Source of the DNA: Candidatus Poribacteria bacterium
GTDB taxonomy: Bacteria > Poribacteria > WGA-4E > PCPOR2b
Direction of reading: 5' to 3'
Length of the DNA: 64,000 bases
Assembly (NCBI GenBank): GCA_028819845.1
Contig: JAPPKS010000018.1
Coordinates: forward strand, 1-64,000
Shown: one piece after another, positions 30,482 to 39,935 of the stretch
Position numbering within the stretch: position 1 is the stretch's first letter
How the letters are laid out: each line of letters begins with the position of its first letter
The notes under the pieces: model-generated
Seen by the model: only the letters and a program-made list of their open reading frames with translations
The model's database searches: none
What the model was told of the DNA's origin: nothing
Translations under genes and position numbers: made by a program

Positions 30482-32941
30482 ATGAAAACTCACAACAATC
30501 TTACAGTTTACGCACAGTTGGCATTGGCAATATTCATCTTCTCTTTTGGGCTCACATCAATTGGGTTGACAAATTCAGATTTCGAGCATCGCCGCCGGAT
30601 ATTCGTTGGAACTAATGTCAGGGCGCTCGGAATGGGAAGCGCATTCACCGCTGGAGAATCGTCAAGTGACAGCCAATTTTGGAATGCTTCAGCGTTGGGC
30701 TATTTGAACGGTTCAGAGACAACGCTGGTCGGGTTACCGTTCTCGGAATCGGCTGGAAAGCGAGAAGCCGCCTTTTCATTTGCACTTAATCCGCAGGAAT
30801 TAGGAATTGCAAAGCAAAATATCGGGAATGTGTCTGTATCCTCGTGGTTTGATGGATGGGGAAGCGATGTTGAAGTGAACCGGCTCATGATGGTCGGTTA
30901 CGGCCTTTCGTTAGGGCGGGATGTTGCGGCCGGCGCGGCGATTCGCCATCATCGCCGAAACTTTGCATTACGAACGCAGCTCGGATGGAGTTTCGATTTG
31001 GGATTTTCGTTTTCACGGAATTTGCATCGTGAAGGCCGTCGTATCGCCTTCGGTTTAGCTTTCGAAGAGTTGGGGGGGCATTTCTTTGAAAACGGTCAGC
31101 TTGTCAAAAAAATAGCGCCTATAACGCGGCTCGGAACGACCTACCGCCTCGACGGCAACACTATCTTTTCCGGCGATATCGTCCTCCACAACGATAAACA
31201 AGACCATTGGCAGAATCGCTTTCGAACGCATTTAGGCGCAGAGAGATGGTTATTCAATAATCGATTTGGCCTCCGAATCGGCTATACGGGAATCGCCAAC
31301 TACGACCGATTCACAGAAGGTGAATGGTCGAGGGGATTTGGGGTTCGCAGTGATTCCGGGCAGCTTGACTATGCTTATGTCAGCGGAGATGAATTGGATC
31401 AGGGAATCCATTGGATTTCGGCGACGATACGTTGGGGCGGATCCAAAAGCACACCTGCGCATCAACCGCCAATGGTAACCGCGGCAGAAGCGCAACCGAT
31501 GAAACCCGCGGAACCGCAGGGTCCGACTCAGATTTTGATGCCGCAACAGGTTCAAACAGGTTTGCGGGTTTCTGAAGAAGCCATCTCGCCAAACGGCGAT
31601 GGGGTCAAGGACGTGGTGACCTTTGAAATTGACGTGACTGGAGATGCCGCATGGCAATTGGAAATTCGGAACGAATTTCGCGAAATGGTACAGACGTTTT
31701 CTGGCACAGGAAAACCGATGAACGCTGTTGAGTGGAATGGAAAGGATGTGAAAGGGAATCCAGTGGGTGATGGGCGGTACACCGCGCAACTCATTCATTC
31801 GGATCAGGCAGGCAATCGACTTTCACAGCGCAAAATGGCATTTATTGTTGATACGACCCCTGCTGTGCTGAAAGTATCCGCTGAACCGCTGATTCTGTCG
31901 ACGCAGGCGGGGGTTCAACCTCACGATGAATTTGCGAGCAACGACTTAGTTGTCAACCTGCCGACCGTTCATGTGCAGGCTTCAGACCAGAATCCGATTA
32001 CGCATTGGGAATTTGAGTTCTTCAACGATGCCGGCCGCGCTATCGACCAGATAAAGGGAGAGGGCACTCCGCCGAATACGATGGTTTGGAACAACTGGCG
32101 CCGGCATGACCTTCCCGCGGGCACGGATCCCCGATACAGATGCGGTCTCACGGTCCACGACCTTGCGGGGAATCGTTCAACTAACGAAACGACCTTCGCG
32201 TTCATTGATTTGAATAGAGGGCTTGACGAAGAACCTGTGGTGACTGCACAAGTTGAAGCGCGCGAACGGATTCTGTCGTTGCCGGGATTGGCATTCGACT
32301 CAAACTCGTTCGAAATCAATGATGCGTCACGGCCATCACTTGAGAAGGTGGCAGAAGCACTCAACACTGACCCGTACGCTCGAGCCGTTATCGAAGGGCA
32401 CACCGATGACCGCGGCGATGCCGCATTCAATCTCGAGTTGTCTCGAAAACGTGCGAATGCAGTCATGGCGTATCTGGTAGATGAATTTGATATTGACCCA
32501 TCGCAGTTGTCGGCTGTCGGCTATGGTGAAGAACGGCCCGTCACCGACAATGAAACAGAGGCAAATCGACAAAAAAATCGGCGTGTTGAAGTTGTAGTAA
32601 TCAAAGATGAGGCGGATTTACAAGTGCAGGAAAACGCGGCGGTTTCGGCATCGCAATACACCGAAAAAGATGCGATTGAAGCTGAATCCATGTACGCGCA
32701 AAAGTTCACTCTCCTAGTGAGTTCATTCAAAAGCCGAGAGAACGCCGAAGTGCTCGTTGAGTTATTGGAATCGTTAGGCTTGGAGGAAGCAGTTCATCTT
32801 GCTCCGGTGATGATTGATTCTGAGCAGTGGTATCGTGTGACTGTCGGCCAGTTTAGCGATAAGGAAGAAGCCGCGGAATTGATTGACCAAATCAAAGCAT
32901 CGCATGAGCTTGAGCCGTTAATCATTACAGACACAAGCTAA
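30482..32941 (+). CDS. PorV-like barrel / FlgD-Ig / OmpA / SPOR fusion protein
   Basis: 819 residues with four parts in order. A signal segment (LALAIFIFSFGLTSIGLTNS) leads to a PorV/UPF0164-like outer membrane beta-barrel (about 35-300; RALGMGSAFTAGESSSDSQF and AAGAAIRHHRRNF). Next a FlgD-like Ig region (SPNGDGVKDVVTFEID; GRYTAQLIHSDQAGNR). Then an OmpA C-terminal peptidoglycan-binding domain (VIEGHTDDRGDAAFNLELSR, RRVEVVVI). Finally a SPOR domain (FTLLVSSFKSRENAEVLVEL; WYRVTVGQFSDKEEA) that binds denuded glycan. It would tie the outer membrane to the wall at two different glycan states. This exact four-part fusion is uncommon. Confidence 0.88.
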   Translation: MKTHNNLTVYAQLALAIFIFSFGLTSIGLTNSDFEHRRRIFVGTNVRALGMGSAFTAGESSSDSQFWNASALGYLNGSETTLVGLPFSESAGKREAAFSFALNPQELGIAKQNIGNVSVSSWFDGWGSDVEVNRLMMVGYGLSLGRDVAAGAAIRHHRRNFALRTQLGWSFDLGFSFSRNLHREGRRIAFGLAFEELGGHFFENGQLVKKIAPITRLGTTYRLDGNTIFSGDIVLHNDKQDHWQNRFRTHLGAERWLFNNRFGLRIGYTGIANYDRFTEGEWSRGFGVRSDSGQLDYAYVSGDELDQGIHWISATIRWGGSKSTPAHQPPMVTAAEAQPMKPAEPQGPTQILMPQQVQTGLRVSEEAISPNGDGVKDVVTFEIDVTGDAAWQLEIRNEFREMVQTFSGTGKPMNAVEWNGKDVKGNPVGDGRYTAQLIHSDQAGNRLSQRKMAFIVDTTPAVLKVSAEPLILSTQAGVQPHDEFASNDLVVNLPTVHVQASDQNPITHWEFEFFNDAGRAIDQIKGEGTPPNTMVWNNWRRHDLPAGTDPRYRCGLTVHDLAGNRSTNETTFAFIDLNRGLDEEPVVTAQVEARERILSLPGLAFDSNSFEINDASRPSLEKVAEALNTDPYARAVIEGHTDDRGDAAFNLELSRKRANAVMAYLVDEFDIDPSQLSAVGYGEERPVTDNETEANRQKNRRVEVVVIKDEADLQVQENAAVSASQYTEKDAIEAESMYAQKFTLLVSSFKSRENAEVLVELLESLGLEEAVHLAPVMIDSEQWYRVTVGQFSDKEEAAELIDQIKASHELEPLIITDTS

Positions 32942-33006
32942 TTGAGGCCCGCCGCCGCGCCAACTTCACACGGCTCGGTTTCCATGGTGATTGTTGACCG
33001 CTGCGT

Positions 33007-35838
33007 TCATTCGACAATCACCATCCGCCGAGTAGCAGCATAATCGCCTGCTGACAGACGATAGAAATATATCCCGCTGGAAACCCGCTCACCCGTATCA
33101 TTTCGGCCGTCCCAGTAAGCGGCTTCATCCTTTACAGTATACGCTCCTCTGGCTTTATTGCCTAACTGAAGCGTGCGGACGTGATTTCCGGTAATACCAT
33201 AGATTAAAATTTCAACATTTGCCGCCGTTGAGAGCCGATAGGGAATCCAGGTTTCGGGATTAAACGGATTGGGGTAATTCTGGAGGAGCGATGAGCGTTT
33301 GATTTGTCCGAGCGATGTTATCTTATTCGAAGACGGTTCCACGGCGAACGACTCGTTGGGCAGGATAAAATTGAGCGATCTGGGATTGAAGATATATGCC
33401 GCTCCTGCGTCATTTCCGGCTTCATCGTTGCCGGGTCCTCCAACAATGGCAAAATTTCTGCTAATGGCGACAGCCACGCCAAAATGCTCATAGCGGAATG
33501 GACTAAGCGCGTTAATTCTCTCCTTCTGAGTCCAGAAAAATCCGCTACGCAAAAAGGGATACACCGACCCTTTATCAATTTCCTCCGCTGGGTCATCTGT
33601 ATCGCGGAGTAAAGGGTGATCGTCCTTCCACGCGCCAACGAGAACGCGATTTCCATTTATAGCGACAGCTGCGCCGAATTCATCCGCTAACCCGGCGTCG
33701 TCCGCGACAATCTTCTCATCCTGTTGCCAACCTTCCTCGTTTCGAATAAAGATATACGCCGATCCGGCGTCGATTTCCGCGTGATCGTCCTTGCGCGCTC
33801 CCACGACGAGCAAATTCTCGTGGATAGCTACCGCGTAACCAAATTCGTCGCCGATTCCCGCATCTTTGGGTTGCAATTTTGTTTGTTGCGGCCACCGCGT
33901 GCCGTTGCGCGCGAAGACGTAGGCGGCGCCAGAATTAGGGCCAGCGGCGTCATTCTGATGGGCGCCGACGATGGCAGTATCACCGCTAACCGATACAGAG
34001 AATCCGAACAGGTCCTCTGTAATGGCGTCGTCACTCGTAATTTTGGCTTGTTGCGTCCAGGTATTTCCGTTGCTTGTGAAGATGTATGCCGCACCGGAGT
34101 TTTCTCCGGCATTGTCGTTGCCAAATGCCCCAATAACGGCGGTTGTGCCGTCGATAGCAACAGAAGCGCCGAAATGGTCAAACATCCTTGTGTCGCCGCC
34201 TATGAGTTTCGCCGCCTGAATCCAATCGATACCGTGACGCATGAAGACATAGGCGGCGCCGGCGCTAGGACCATTGTCATCATTGCCGCACGCGCCAATG
34301 AGCGCGACATCACCGCTTATTGAGACGGCGCATCCGAACAGTTCACCCAATGTTGCCTCGTTAGAAAAGAGCTTGGCTTGCAACGCCCAATTTGTGCCTT
34401 GACGCTCGAAGACATAAGCGGCGCCGGCGTTGCTTCCGGCATCGTCATTTTCTTGTGCGCCAACAATAGCAGTGTTACCACTGATAGATACTGCTCCGCC
34501 AAACCGGTCATCTATTGCGGTATCGTCATCAACAAGAATTCCGCGCTGCGTCCAACCGTTCTCATGAGATGCAAAGATATAGGACACACCGGAGTCGCTC
34601 CCGCCGGCGCTGTGCGACGGCGCCCCGACAATCAGATAGTCTTCACCGATGTCAACCGCGGCGCCAAATTTATCGTCCCTTTTTCCGTTGCTTGCGGCAA
34701 GTTGTTCTGATTGTCTCCAAAAAGTTCCTTCATCGGGCTCGAAGATGTACGCTGTACCCACTGCCGCCGTTCCTATCTTGGTGGATTGCGAACCGATAAT
34801 GATTTTCTTTCCGGTGATTGCAACGGAGTAACCGAAGCCTGACGCTGACTTTTGGATCAACCCCTTGCCTCTTGGATCGTATGGAAACATCCGAAGCCGA
34901 ACACGGTTCCTGCGCTGAACCCATTCGGCGCCTTCACGCTCAAAAATATATGCGGATCCCGTAGAGGTGTTGCCGGGCGAACCAATGACAACAATATCTC
35001 CGCTGACAGCAACAGAGAATCCAAAGTTGTCTCGCGGTTCTGTGTTATCTCCGACAAGTTTCGCCTGTTGCGTCCACAGGTCGCCGTTCCGCACGAAGAT
35101 ATACGCCGCCCCCGAATCTTTACCTGTTGTATTGGATCGAATTGCTCCAACGATGGCGGTGTCTCCGCTGATGGCGACAGCGTAACCGAACCACTCAAAT
35201 TCATTCGCATCATTGGCGATTAGTCTTGCCTGTTGAATCCAATCAGACCCGCGGCGCACAAAGATATAGGCGCTGCCGGCATCCGCGCCGGGCACGTTGC
35301 TGCGGTGAGATCCAACGATAACGGTATCGCCATCCATTGCGACTGAGAATCCAAATAGGTCTTCCGGCTCTCCGTCGGACGGGATTAGTTTTGCCTGTAG
35401 TGCCCAACCGGTCTGTTTGCGAATGAAAACGTACGCTGCGCCTGCGTCTGGTCCTAGGGTTGCGTCTCCCGGCGCGCCAACAATGGCGTAATCCCCCCTC
35501 AAAGAGACACTCGAACCGAATCTGTCGCTGGGCGCCGGATCGCTGCCGGTGAGTTTCGCTTGCCTAGCCCAACCTCTTTCGCTCAGAGAGAAAATTTGCG
35601 CCGTGCCGGAATCACCGATTTGTCCCGGCGCGCCAACGATGGCGTATTCTCCACTGATGGATACGCTGTGCCCCAAATTGTCGCGGCTTACCGAATCACC
35701 TGACTGGATTTTGACGATGTCCGCGTAGGTTTGATTCATTTGATTCACTTGCAAAATGCTGAAAATTACAAAGATTAGCGCAGATTTTTTGAAATTGATA
35801 CGTGAATTTTGATAAGAACATTTCTCGCCATTTGCCAT
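33007..35838 (-). CDS. Secreted FG-GAP repeat protein with FlgD-like sorting domain
   Basis: 943 residues: a signal region (FKKSALIFVIFSILQVNQMN), then about thirteen or fourteen FG-GAP-type repeats of roughly 55 residues, each with DxFGxSVxxxGDxAIVGA, a GAAYVFxRxGxxWxQQAKL strand pair and an acidic loop. They resemble integrin alpha-type propeller blades and probably bind calcium. The C-terminus (LLQNYPNPFNPETWIPYRLS, then an FlgD-like strand pattern ending in GIYFYRLSAGDYAATRRMVI) is the Poribacteria-type secretion/sorting domain. The protein is probably displayed or released; its ligand is unknown. Confidence 0.9.
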   Translation of the reverse strand: MANGEKCSYQNSRINFKKSALIFVIFSILQVNQMNQTYADIVKIQSGDSVSRDNLGHSVSISGEYAIVGAPGQIGDSGTAQIFSLSERGWARQAKLTGSDPAPSDRFGSSVSLRGDYAIVGAPGDATLGPDAGAAYVFIRKQTGWALQAKLIPSDGEPEDLFGFSVAMDGDTVIVGSHRSNVPGADAGSAYIFVRRGSDWIQQARLIANDANEFEWFGYAVAISGDTAIVGAIRSNTTGKDSGAAYIFVRNGDLWTQQAKLVGDNTEPRDNFGFSVAVSGDIVVIGSPGNTSTGSAYIFEREGAEWVQRRNRVRLRMFPYDPRGKGLIQKSASGFGYSVAITGKKIIIGSQSTKIGTAAVGTAYIFEPDEGTFWRQSEQLAASNGKRDDKFGAAVDIGEDYLIVGAPSHSAGGSDSGVSYIFASHENGWTQRGILVDDDTAIDDRFGGAVSISGNTAIVGAQENDDAGSNAGAAYVFERQGTNWALQAKLFSNEATLGELFGCAVSISGDVALIGACGNDDNGPSAGAAYVFMRHGIDWIQAAKLIGGDTRMFDHFGASVAIDGTTAVIGAFGNDNAGENSGAAYIFTSNGNTWTQQAKITSDDAITEDLFGFSVSVSGDTAIVGAHQNDAAGPNSGAAYVFARNGTRWPQQTKLQPKDAGIGDEFGYAVAIHENLLVVGARKDDHAEIDAGSAYIFIRNEEGWQQDEKIVADDAGLADEFGAAVAINGNRVLVGAWKDDHPLLRDTDDPAEEIDKGSVYPFLRSGFFWTQKERINALSPFRYEHFGVAVAISRNFAIVGGPGNDEAGNDAGAAYIFNPRSLNFILPNESFAVEPSSNKITSLGQIKRSSLLQNYPNPFNPETWIPYRLSTAANVEILIYGITGNHVRTLQLGNKARGAYTVKDEAAYWDGRNDTGERVSSGIYFYRLSAGDYAATRRMVIVE

Positions 35839-36136
35839 ATAATGTAGTAATCCCTTTATTGAACGTAATTTTGTCCGATGAACAATTTAATCCATTGCCG
35901 AATGGACTCGCACTCCCACAACAAATCACATTGTAGCATAATTGCGAAGCGTATAGAGAAAAATTATCCCAAGATTCGGTGTGCCTATGCAAAGTGCCAG
36001 TTGGCATTATACCGTCTAATAGGCGTTGGCAGGGCGGCATACCAAATCCGGTTGACCATAGAGTAGGGCAGAACGTGCTTCGTAGTCATTCATACCGAGC
36101 GGTTCTCTCGTCAGATGAGTACGATCGCGCACCTTT
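35839..36136. other. Intergenic region upstream of cytochrome gene
   Basis: About 300 bp between divergent genes, with no gene or repeat that I recognise. A promoter for the cytochrome-like gene lies just to its right. Confidence 0.4.
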
Positions 36137-36169
36137 TTGAGACAATTCTAGCCTAGAATATAGTATACT
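36137..36169 (+). promoter_or_regulatory. Candidate sigma-70 promoter of cytochrome gene
   Basis: TTGAGA (36137-36142) and TATAGT (36159-36164) are separated by 16 bp, in an AT-rich stretch about 65 bp upstream of the start codon at 36230. A second -10-like TATACT overlaps at 36164-36169. Confidence 0.45.
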
Positions 36170-36229
36170 ACCGGTACAAGCTGTATAAGTTACTATGGCC
36201 AGAAAAAATGGCAAATAAGGAACGAAGAC

Positions 36230-36628
36230 ATGAGACCCATAAAAGCATTATTGATTCTATTAATATGTTCGACATGCTTCCTTTTGTGGATTTGGGTATC
36301 GGTTTCGAGCAGCCGAGCGTTCCGCCTAGAAAAGCTGCCGGACAAAGGGAAAAATTGGAATTGCGCCACATGTCACAACGATCCGGCAGGGGGCGGGGCG
36401 CAAAACGCCTTCGGCAAAGATTACAGAGAAATTGCTCTCCCCGCAGGCGACCGGTATACGAAGGAACTTGGCCAGAAGGACTCGGACGGGGATGGGTTCA
36501 CGAACGACGAGGAATTCAACGCAGACCCGCCAACAAAACCGTGGGATGCGGAATCGCATCCGCCGCCAAGGACGGTGGAGCCGCGAGTTAAGCGGTTTAT
36601 GATGTGGGCGAAACTCAAGCAACGGTGA
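36230..36628 (+). CDS. Small secreted c-type cytochrome-like protein
   Basis: 132 residues with an N-terminal membrane or signal segment (ALLILLICSTCFLLWIWVSV), then a single haem-binding CATCH (CXXCH) in GKNWNCATCHNDPAGGG, and a calcium-loop-like DSDGDGFTNDEE near residue 80 as in thrombospondin type 3 repeats. The protein could be a one-haem electron carrier anchored in the membrane. No clear distal axial Met ligand is evident, so the axial ligation is open. It lies upstream of, and convergent with, the YdjM-like gene and is not near the ccm genes. Confidence 0.75.
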   Translation: MRPIKALLILLICSTCFLLWIWVSVSSSRAFRLEKLPDKGKNWNCATCHNDPAGGGAQNAFGKDYREIALPAGDRYTKELGQKDSDGDGFTNDEEFNADPPTKPWDAESHPPPRTVEPRVKRFMMWAKLKQR

Positions 36629-36661
36629 AAATGGCGGGATTTTTCGTCTACGCCATTGCGC

Positions 36662-37210
36662 TTAGCGGAAACGAAGAAGGATGCCATCAAGGTGCAGGTG
36701 GGTTGCGTACCCGATGACGCTAGCGGCGTAGAAGGGCAGTTCATCCTTAATCAGATCGAGGCTGAGTGAGGACAAGAGCTGCATCGGATTGAAAATTTCA
36801 CGCTCCAAACAAAATGGTATAATCAGAAAAATTGCCGGTAGTAGCAGCATGGTAAACCGAGAATGCGTCCAGCCCCGATGTTTTCCAATGAGCGGCAGCA
36901 TCGCGAAGAGTCCGAGAAACGCCGATTCGATATAGTGTTCACGCCAAATCAAAATCAGGTTGAATGCAAGAAAAATTCGATAGAAAATGGATTGGCTTTT
37001 GCTCTTGATATCTACATCGGGCCACAGCCCCGACAGCACAGCAATGGTGAAACAGCCCCCAATTTTCCAGGGGTCCAGAGAGATAGTTGGATTCCAATCT
37101 ATTGGGTATTGAAGTAAATAATGACTAGTTAACGATGCGCCGACTGAAATAACGAAAAACCAGCCGTAAGCGACTAACCCGCCGATGTAATGGTCACGGA
37201 AGACACTCAT
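36662..37210 (-). CDS. Membrane-bound YdjM-like metal-dependent hydrolase (DUF457 family)
   Basis: 182 residues with about five hydrophobic segments. The family motif is visible: GLWPDVDIKS and KHRGWTHSR (HRGxTHS), with His and Asp ligands as in LexA-regulated YdjM. The substrate is unknown; the family is described as inner-membrane metal-dependent hydrolases. It lies beside the pterin-4a-carbinolamine dehydratase gene in the same direction with a 17-bp gap, so they may be co-transcribed. Confidence 0.82.
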   Translation of the reverse strand: MSVFRDHYIGGLVAYGWFFVISVGASLTSHYLLQYPIDWNPTISLDPWKIGGCFTIAVLSGLWPDVDIKSKSQSIFYRIFLAFNLILIWREHYIESAFLGLFAMLPLIGKHRGWTHSRFTMLLLPAIFLIIPFCLEREIFNPMQLLSSLSLDLIKDELPFYAASVIGYATHLHLDGILLRFR

Positions 37211-37227
37211 GATACGGAGCCTTAATT

Positions 37228-37572
37228 TTATAACGATGAATAAATCTGATCGGTCTTTGCTGCCATGATGAAATCGTTGCGATGCAGCCCTCTAATCTTG
37301 TGTGTCCACCAAGTCACTGTGACTCTGCCCCACTCCGTTAGGATTGCCGGGTGATGCCCCTCTGTCTCCGCCAACTCACCGACCCTGCCTGTAAATGTCA
37401 ACGCTTGGGCGAAATTCGAAAATTGAAATGTGTGTTCCAACCGATTGATGCCCGCTCGTTCGATTAGGTGCCATTGGGGAATTTGCGGTTTAAGTTCGGT
37501 GATCTCCGCTTCCGTGACTAGCGGTGCGTCACGGCGGCAGGCGACACATGTTTCCTTTGATAAGCTTGCCAT
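37228..37572 (-). CDS. 4a-hydroxytetrahydrobiopterin dehydratase (PCD)
   Basis: 114 residues from ATG 37572, preceded by GGAAGGAGG at correct spacing, which decides this start over the longer frame. The PCD core is present: [20 protein letters not shown], the His-rich GHHPAI and [17 protein letters not shown], with the catalytic His residues of GHHP and WTH. It recycles the 4a-carbinolamine of pterin cofactors after aromatic amino-acid hydroxylation. No phenylalanine hydroxylase lies nearby, so its role here could be linked to another pterin enzyme. Cysteines in CVACRRD at the N-terminus are not a known feature of the family. Confidence 0.9.
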   Translation of the reverse strand: MASLSKETCVACRRDAPLVTEAEITELKPQIPQWHLIERAGINRLEHTFQFSNFAQALTFTGRVGELAETEGHHPAILTEWGRVTVTWWTHKIRGLHRNDFIMAAKTDQIYSSL

Positions 37573-37840
37573 TGCAGTTTGCCTCCTTCCTTGTCCGAAT
37601 TGCAGGGATATATTGGTATTTTCAACCCGCCCCGAATCACGCAAAAAAAGTCCAATTATATAAAGTTAAAACGGAATTTTAACACAATAAATCAGCGGAT
37701 TCAACTGAATCGTGTACATTTGCGTCCAAGTCAAGTAGGGCAATTCCGATTTTAACGCTTTTTATCGAAACTGTTTGTTGGGTTTGAACGTATATCAAGT
37801 GCGATGTCAACGCAATCAACGGAAGGAAGTGACGGCCGCT

Positions 37841-38116
37841 ATGCCAGGAATCGAACCCCACAACACAACTGTTAACCCGTTGGTAGAGCTTTCCTCAGCG
37901 GCGCTCTGCTTGTACAGTGCGCTCGGTGTTTTTCGGGATAAAGACGTTCCGCCCAAGGCGCAGGAGTGGTTTCGCGCCCCCCGGCTGCATCACCGGGTGC
38001 GCCGGTTTGCTGGTCTATCCAAAGAAGAAATCGATCAGGGCTTGGAGGAACTCATGAAAGCCGAGCTGGTGCAGGTTAGAGCTGAAGGCAAACGTCGGTG
38101 GTATCGGTTAAACTGA
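37841..38116 (+). CDS. Small winged-helix-like protein of unknown function
   Basis: A 91-residue protein from ATG 37841, which follows GGAAGGAAG at good spacing; an in-frame ATG 22 codons earlier lacks such a signal. It shows ALCLYSALGVFRDKDVPPKA and HHRVRRFAGLSKEEIDQGLE, then LVQVRAEGKRRWYRLN. The helical pattern and basic C-terminus resemble a winged helix, so DNA or RNA binding is possible. It lies 9 bp before the Maf start in the same direction, suggesting an operon. No family name can be given with confidence. Confidence 0.6.
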   Translation: MPGIEPHNTTVNPLVELSSAALCLYSALGVFRDKDVPPKAQEWFRAPRLHHRVRRFAGLSKEEIDQGLEELMKAELVQVRAEGKRRWYRLN

Positions 38117-38125
38117 ACGTCTTCC

Positions 38126-38728
38126 ATGATTAAATCTGACTTGCTCGAACATTTTCCCGAAATCGTGCTCGCTTCAGCGTCTCCACGCCGTGCGAACTTA
38201 CTGAGACAGATTGGCTTCGAGTTCCAAATCTGTCCGAGCCGAGTCGATGAATCGCACACCCCACACGTGTCACCTGACAATGGTGCACAGAAGCTGGCTT
38301 TGGCGAAGGCTAAAGCGGTTGCGGCGAACCTCCAAAACGGGCTTGTCATTGGTGCGGACACCATTGTTGTCGTCAACCAGCAGGTCATCGGCAAACCCGA
38401 GCACGAAGCACACGCGATTGAGATATTGATGCAACTGAGCGGGGTGCGCCATGAAGTGATGACAGGCGTTGCGCTGGTGGATCTCGATCGAAAGCGTGAA
38501 ATCGTGTGGCGGGAAAAAACTATGGTTCAGTTTAGGAAGTTACACCGGCGCGAGATACTGGCGTACGCCGGCAGCAGCGAAGTGTTGGATAAGGCGGGCG
38601 CTTACGGTGTCCAAGGGCGGGCGGCTGCATTTGTCGAACGCATCGAAGGCTGTTATTTCAACGTGGTCGGTCTGCCGCTGGCAAGTTTGGTCGAACGGCT
38701 CTGGAATTTGGCTTCCAATGGCAAATAA
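38126..38728 (+). CDS. maf: Maf-family nucleoside triphosphate pyrophosphatase
   Basis: 200 residues, complete for Maf: LASASPRRANLLRQIGFEFQ at the start, SHTPHVSPDNGAQKLALAKA, GADTIVVVNQQVIGKP (substrate pocket and general base), and IEGCYFNVVGLPLASLVERL at the C-terminus. It hydrolyses noncanonical nucleotides such as dTTP/UTP or modified pyrimidine triphosphates to limit errors. It directly follows the small winged-helix-like gene. All conserved acidic and Lys residues appear intact, so it is likely functional. Confidence 0.93.
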   Translation: MIKSDLLEHFPEIVLASASPRRANLLRQIGFEFQICPSRVDESHTPHVSPDNGAQKLALAKAKAVAANLQNGLVIGADTIVVVNQQVIGKPEHEAHAIEILMQLSGVRHEVMTGVALVDLDRKREIVWREKTMVQFRKLHRREILAYAGSSEVLDKAGAYGVQGRAAAFVERIEGCYFNVVGLPLASLVERLWNLASNGK

Positions 38729-38922
38729 CCGTGAGCTACACAAACGCTCGGATTCGCATTCGTTCATGGTAAACAGCTTGTAATCTCCCCCGTTATCCTT
38801 TCCCTTTTATCCACTTCATTATCTTCACTTCATGTCCTGCAGGTTGATGCTGCGGGCATTCTCCACGCCGATTTACCCACTCACGAGATTCCGTGTTTTA
38901 CTTCAGCTTTTTCTTGCGCTAG

Positions 38923-39666
38923 ATGTATAGATCAGTTATAATGTACCAATCTTTTTTCGCCTTGAAGTTTGGTCTAATGTTTGGTCTAATGCTAGAATCG
39001 CGCACAAGTTCTTTTCAGTCTGAAACCATCTCCGAAGGGACAATTCATCGGCTATCTCTATACTCTCGACTCCTTGCAACACTAGAGGAAGAGGGAACCA
39101 CCGTTGTTTCGTCACGTGATTTATCGGAACGAATCAATTTTCCGGCAACGCAGATTCGGAGGGATCTCGCCTATTTTGGCCAGTTTGGCAAGCGGGGGAT
39201 TGGTTATGAGGTTTGCGCGCTCGGACGGTCAATCAACGAGATTCTCGGCGTTCACGTCCGCCGAAGGATTGCGCTTGTCGGCGTTGGGAATTTAGGCAGT
39301 GCCTTGCTCGGTTACCGGGTTCTGCGTGAACACAATTTTGAAATTGTCGCTGCGTTTGACAACGATGCACGAAAATGGGATCGGGTCATCAACAATGTGG
39401 TCATCCATAATCCTGATCGGCTGCCTCAGATTGTCGAATGCGAGCAGATAGAAATTGGAATAATTGCTGTTCCGCCGCAGGCGGCTCAGAATGTACTAGA
39501 TGTTTTTGTTTTAGCGGGTGTCCGCTCGATTCTTAATTTTGCTCCGGCTCGACTGTCGGCGCCTCGCCGCATCAAGTTGAGGAACGTCGATTTTTCAATA
39601 GAACTGGAACGGCTCTCTTACTTTTTGCAGCATGAATGCGATACTACTTCGAAATCAGTCGTTTGA
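38923..39666 (+). CDS. rex: Redox-sensing transcriptional repressor Rex
   Basis: 247 residues with an N-terminal winged helix (IHRLSLYSRLLATLEEEG then VSSRDLSERINFPATQIRRD) and a C-terminal NAD(H)-binding Rossmann domain (RIALVGVGNLGSALLGYRVL, FDNDARKWDR, IIAVPPQAAQNVLDVFVLAG). Rex senses the NADH/NAD ratio and represses respiratory and fermentation genes. The long N-terminus (to about residue 30) is uncertain: other starts at 38989 and nearby are possible. It precedes the hem/ccm block, as in many bacteria that place haem or cytochrome genes under Rex. No clear Rex operator (TTGTGAAN6TTCACAA) was found. Confidence 0.93.
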   Translation: MYRSVIMYQSFFALKFGLMFGLMLESRTSSFQSETISEGTIHRLSLYSRLLATLEEEGTTVVSSRDLSERINFPATQIRRDLAYFGQFGKRGIGYEVCALGRSINEILGVHVRRRIALVGVGNLGSALLGYRVLREHNFEIVAAFDNDARKWDRVINNVVIHNPDRLPQIVECEQIEIGIIAVPPQAAQNVLDVFVLAGVRSILNFAPARLSAPRRIKLRNVDFSIELERLSYFLQHECDTTSKSVV

Positions 39667-39755
39667 CGCTTTCTGAATGCGTGTGTGTTTTGGTTAATGT
39701 GCGTCAGAGAGTCGATGATTCAAGGACGGTCTAATTTACGGAATCTTACACTCAA

Positions 39756-39920
39756 ATGAAAGGAATCAAACAGTCATTCAATCCTGAAACATGGATACCG
39801 TATCAGTTAGTAGAGCCGGGAGATTTTAAATTGGCAAGTTACGATTCGAATGAGATTCGGACATTTTACTTCGGAAAGGCGCGTGGCGATGCGCAAGTAG
39901 GATTACACCGAAATCCCTGA
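39756..39920 (+). CDS. Short ORF resembling the FlgD-like sorting domain
   Basis: The 54-residue product MKGIKQSFNPETWIPYQLV continues with EPGDFKLASYDSNEIRTFYF and GKARGDAQVGL. FNPETWIPYQL is the core of the secretion/sorting domain seen at the end of the FG-GAP protein. It has no signal peptide and ends before the usual final strands. It may be a remnant of an exported protein whose 5' part was lost when the hem genes were placed here, or a diverged domain. It lies 15 bp before hemB. Confidence 0.6.
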   Translation: MKGIKQSFNPETWIPYQLVEPGDFKLASYDSNEIRTFYFGKARGDAQVGLHRNP

Positions 39921-39935
39921 ATCGAGGAATAAAGG

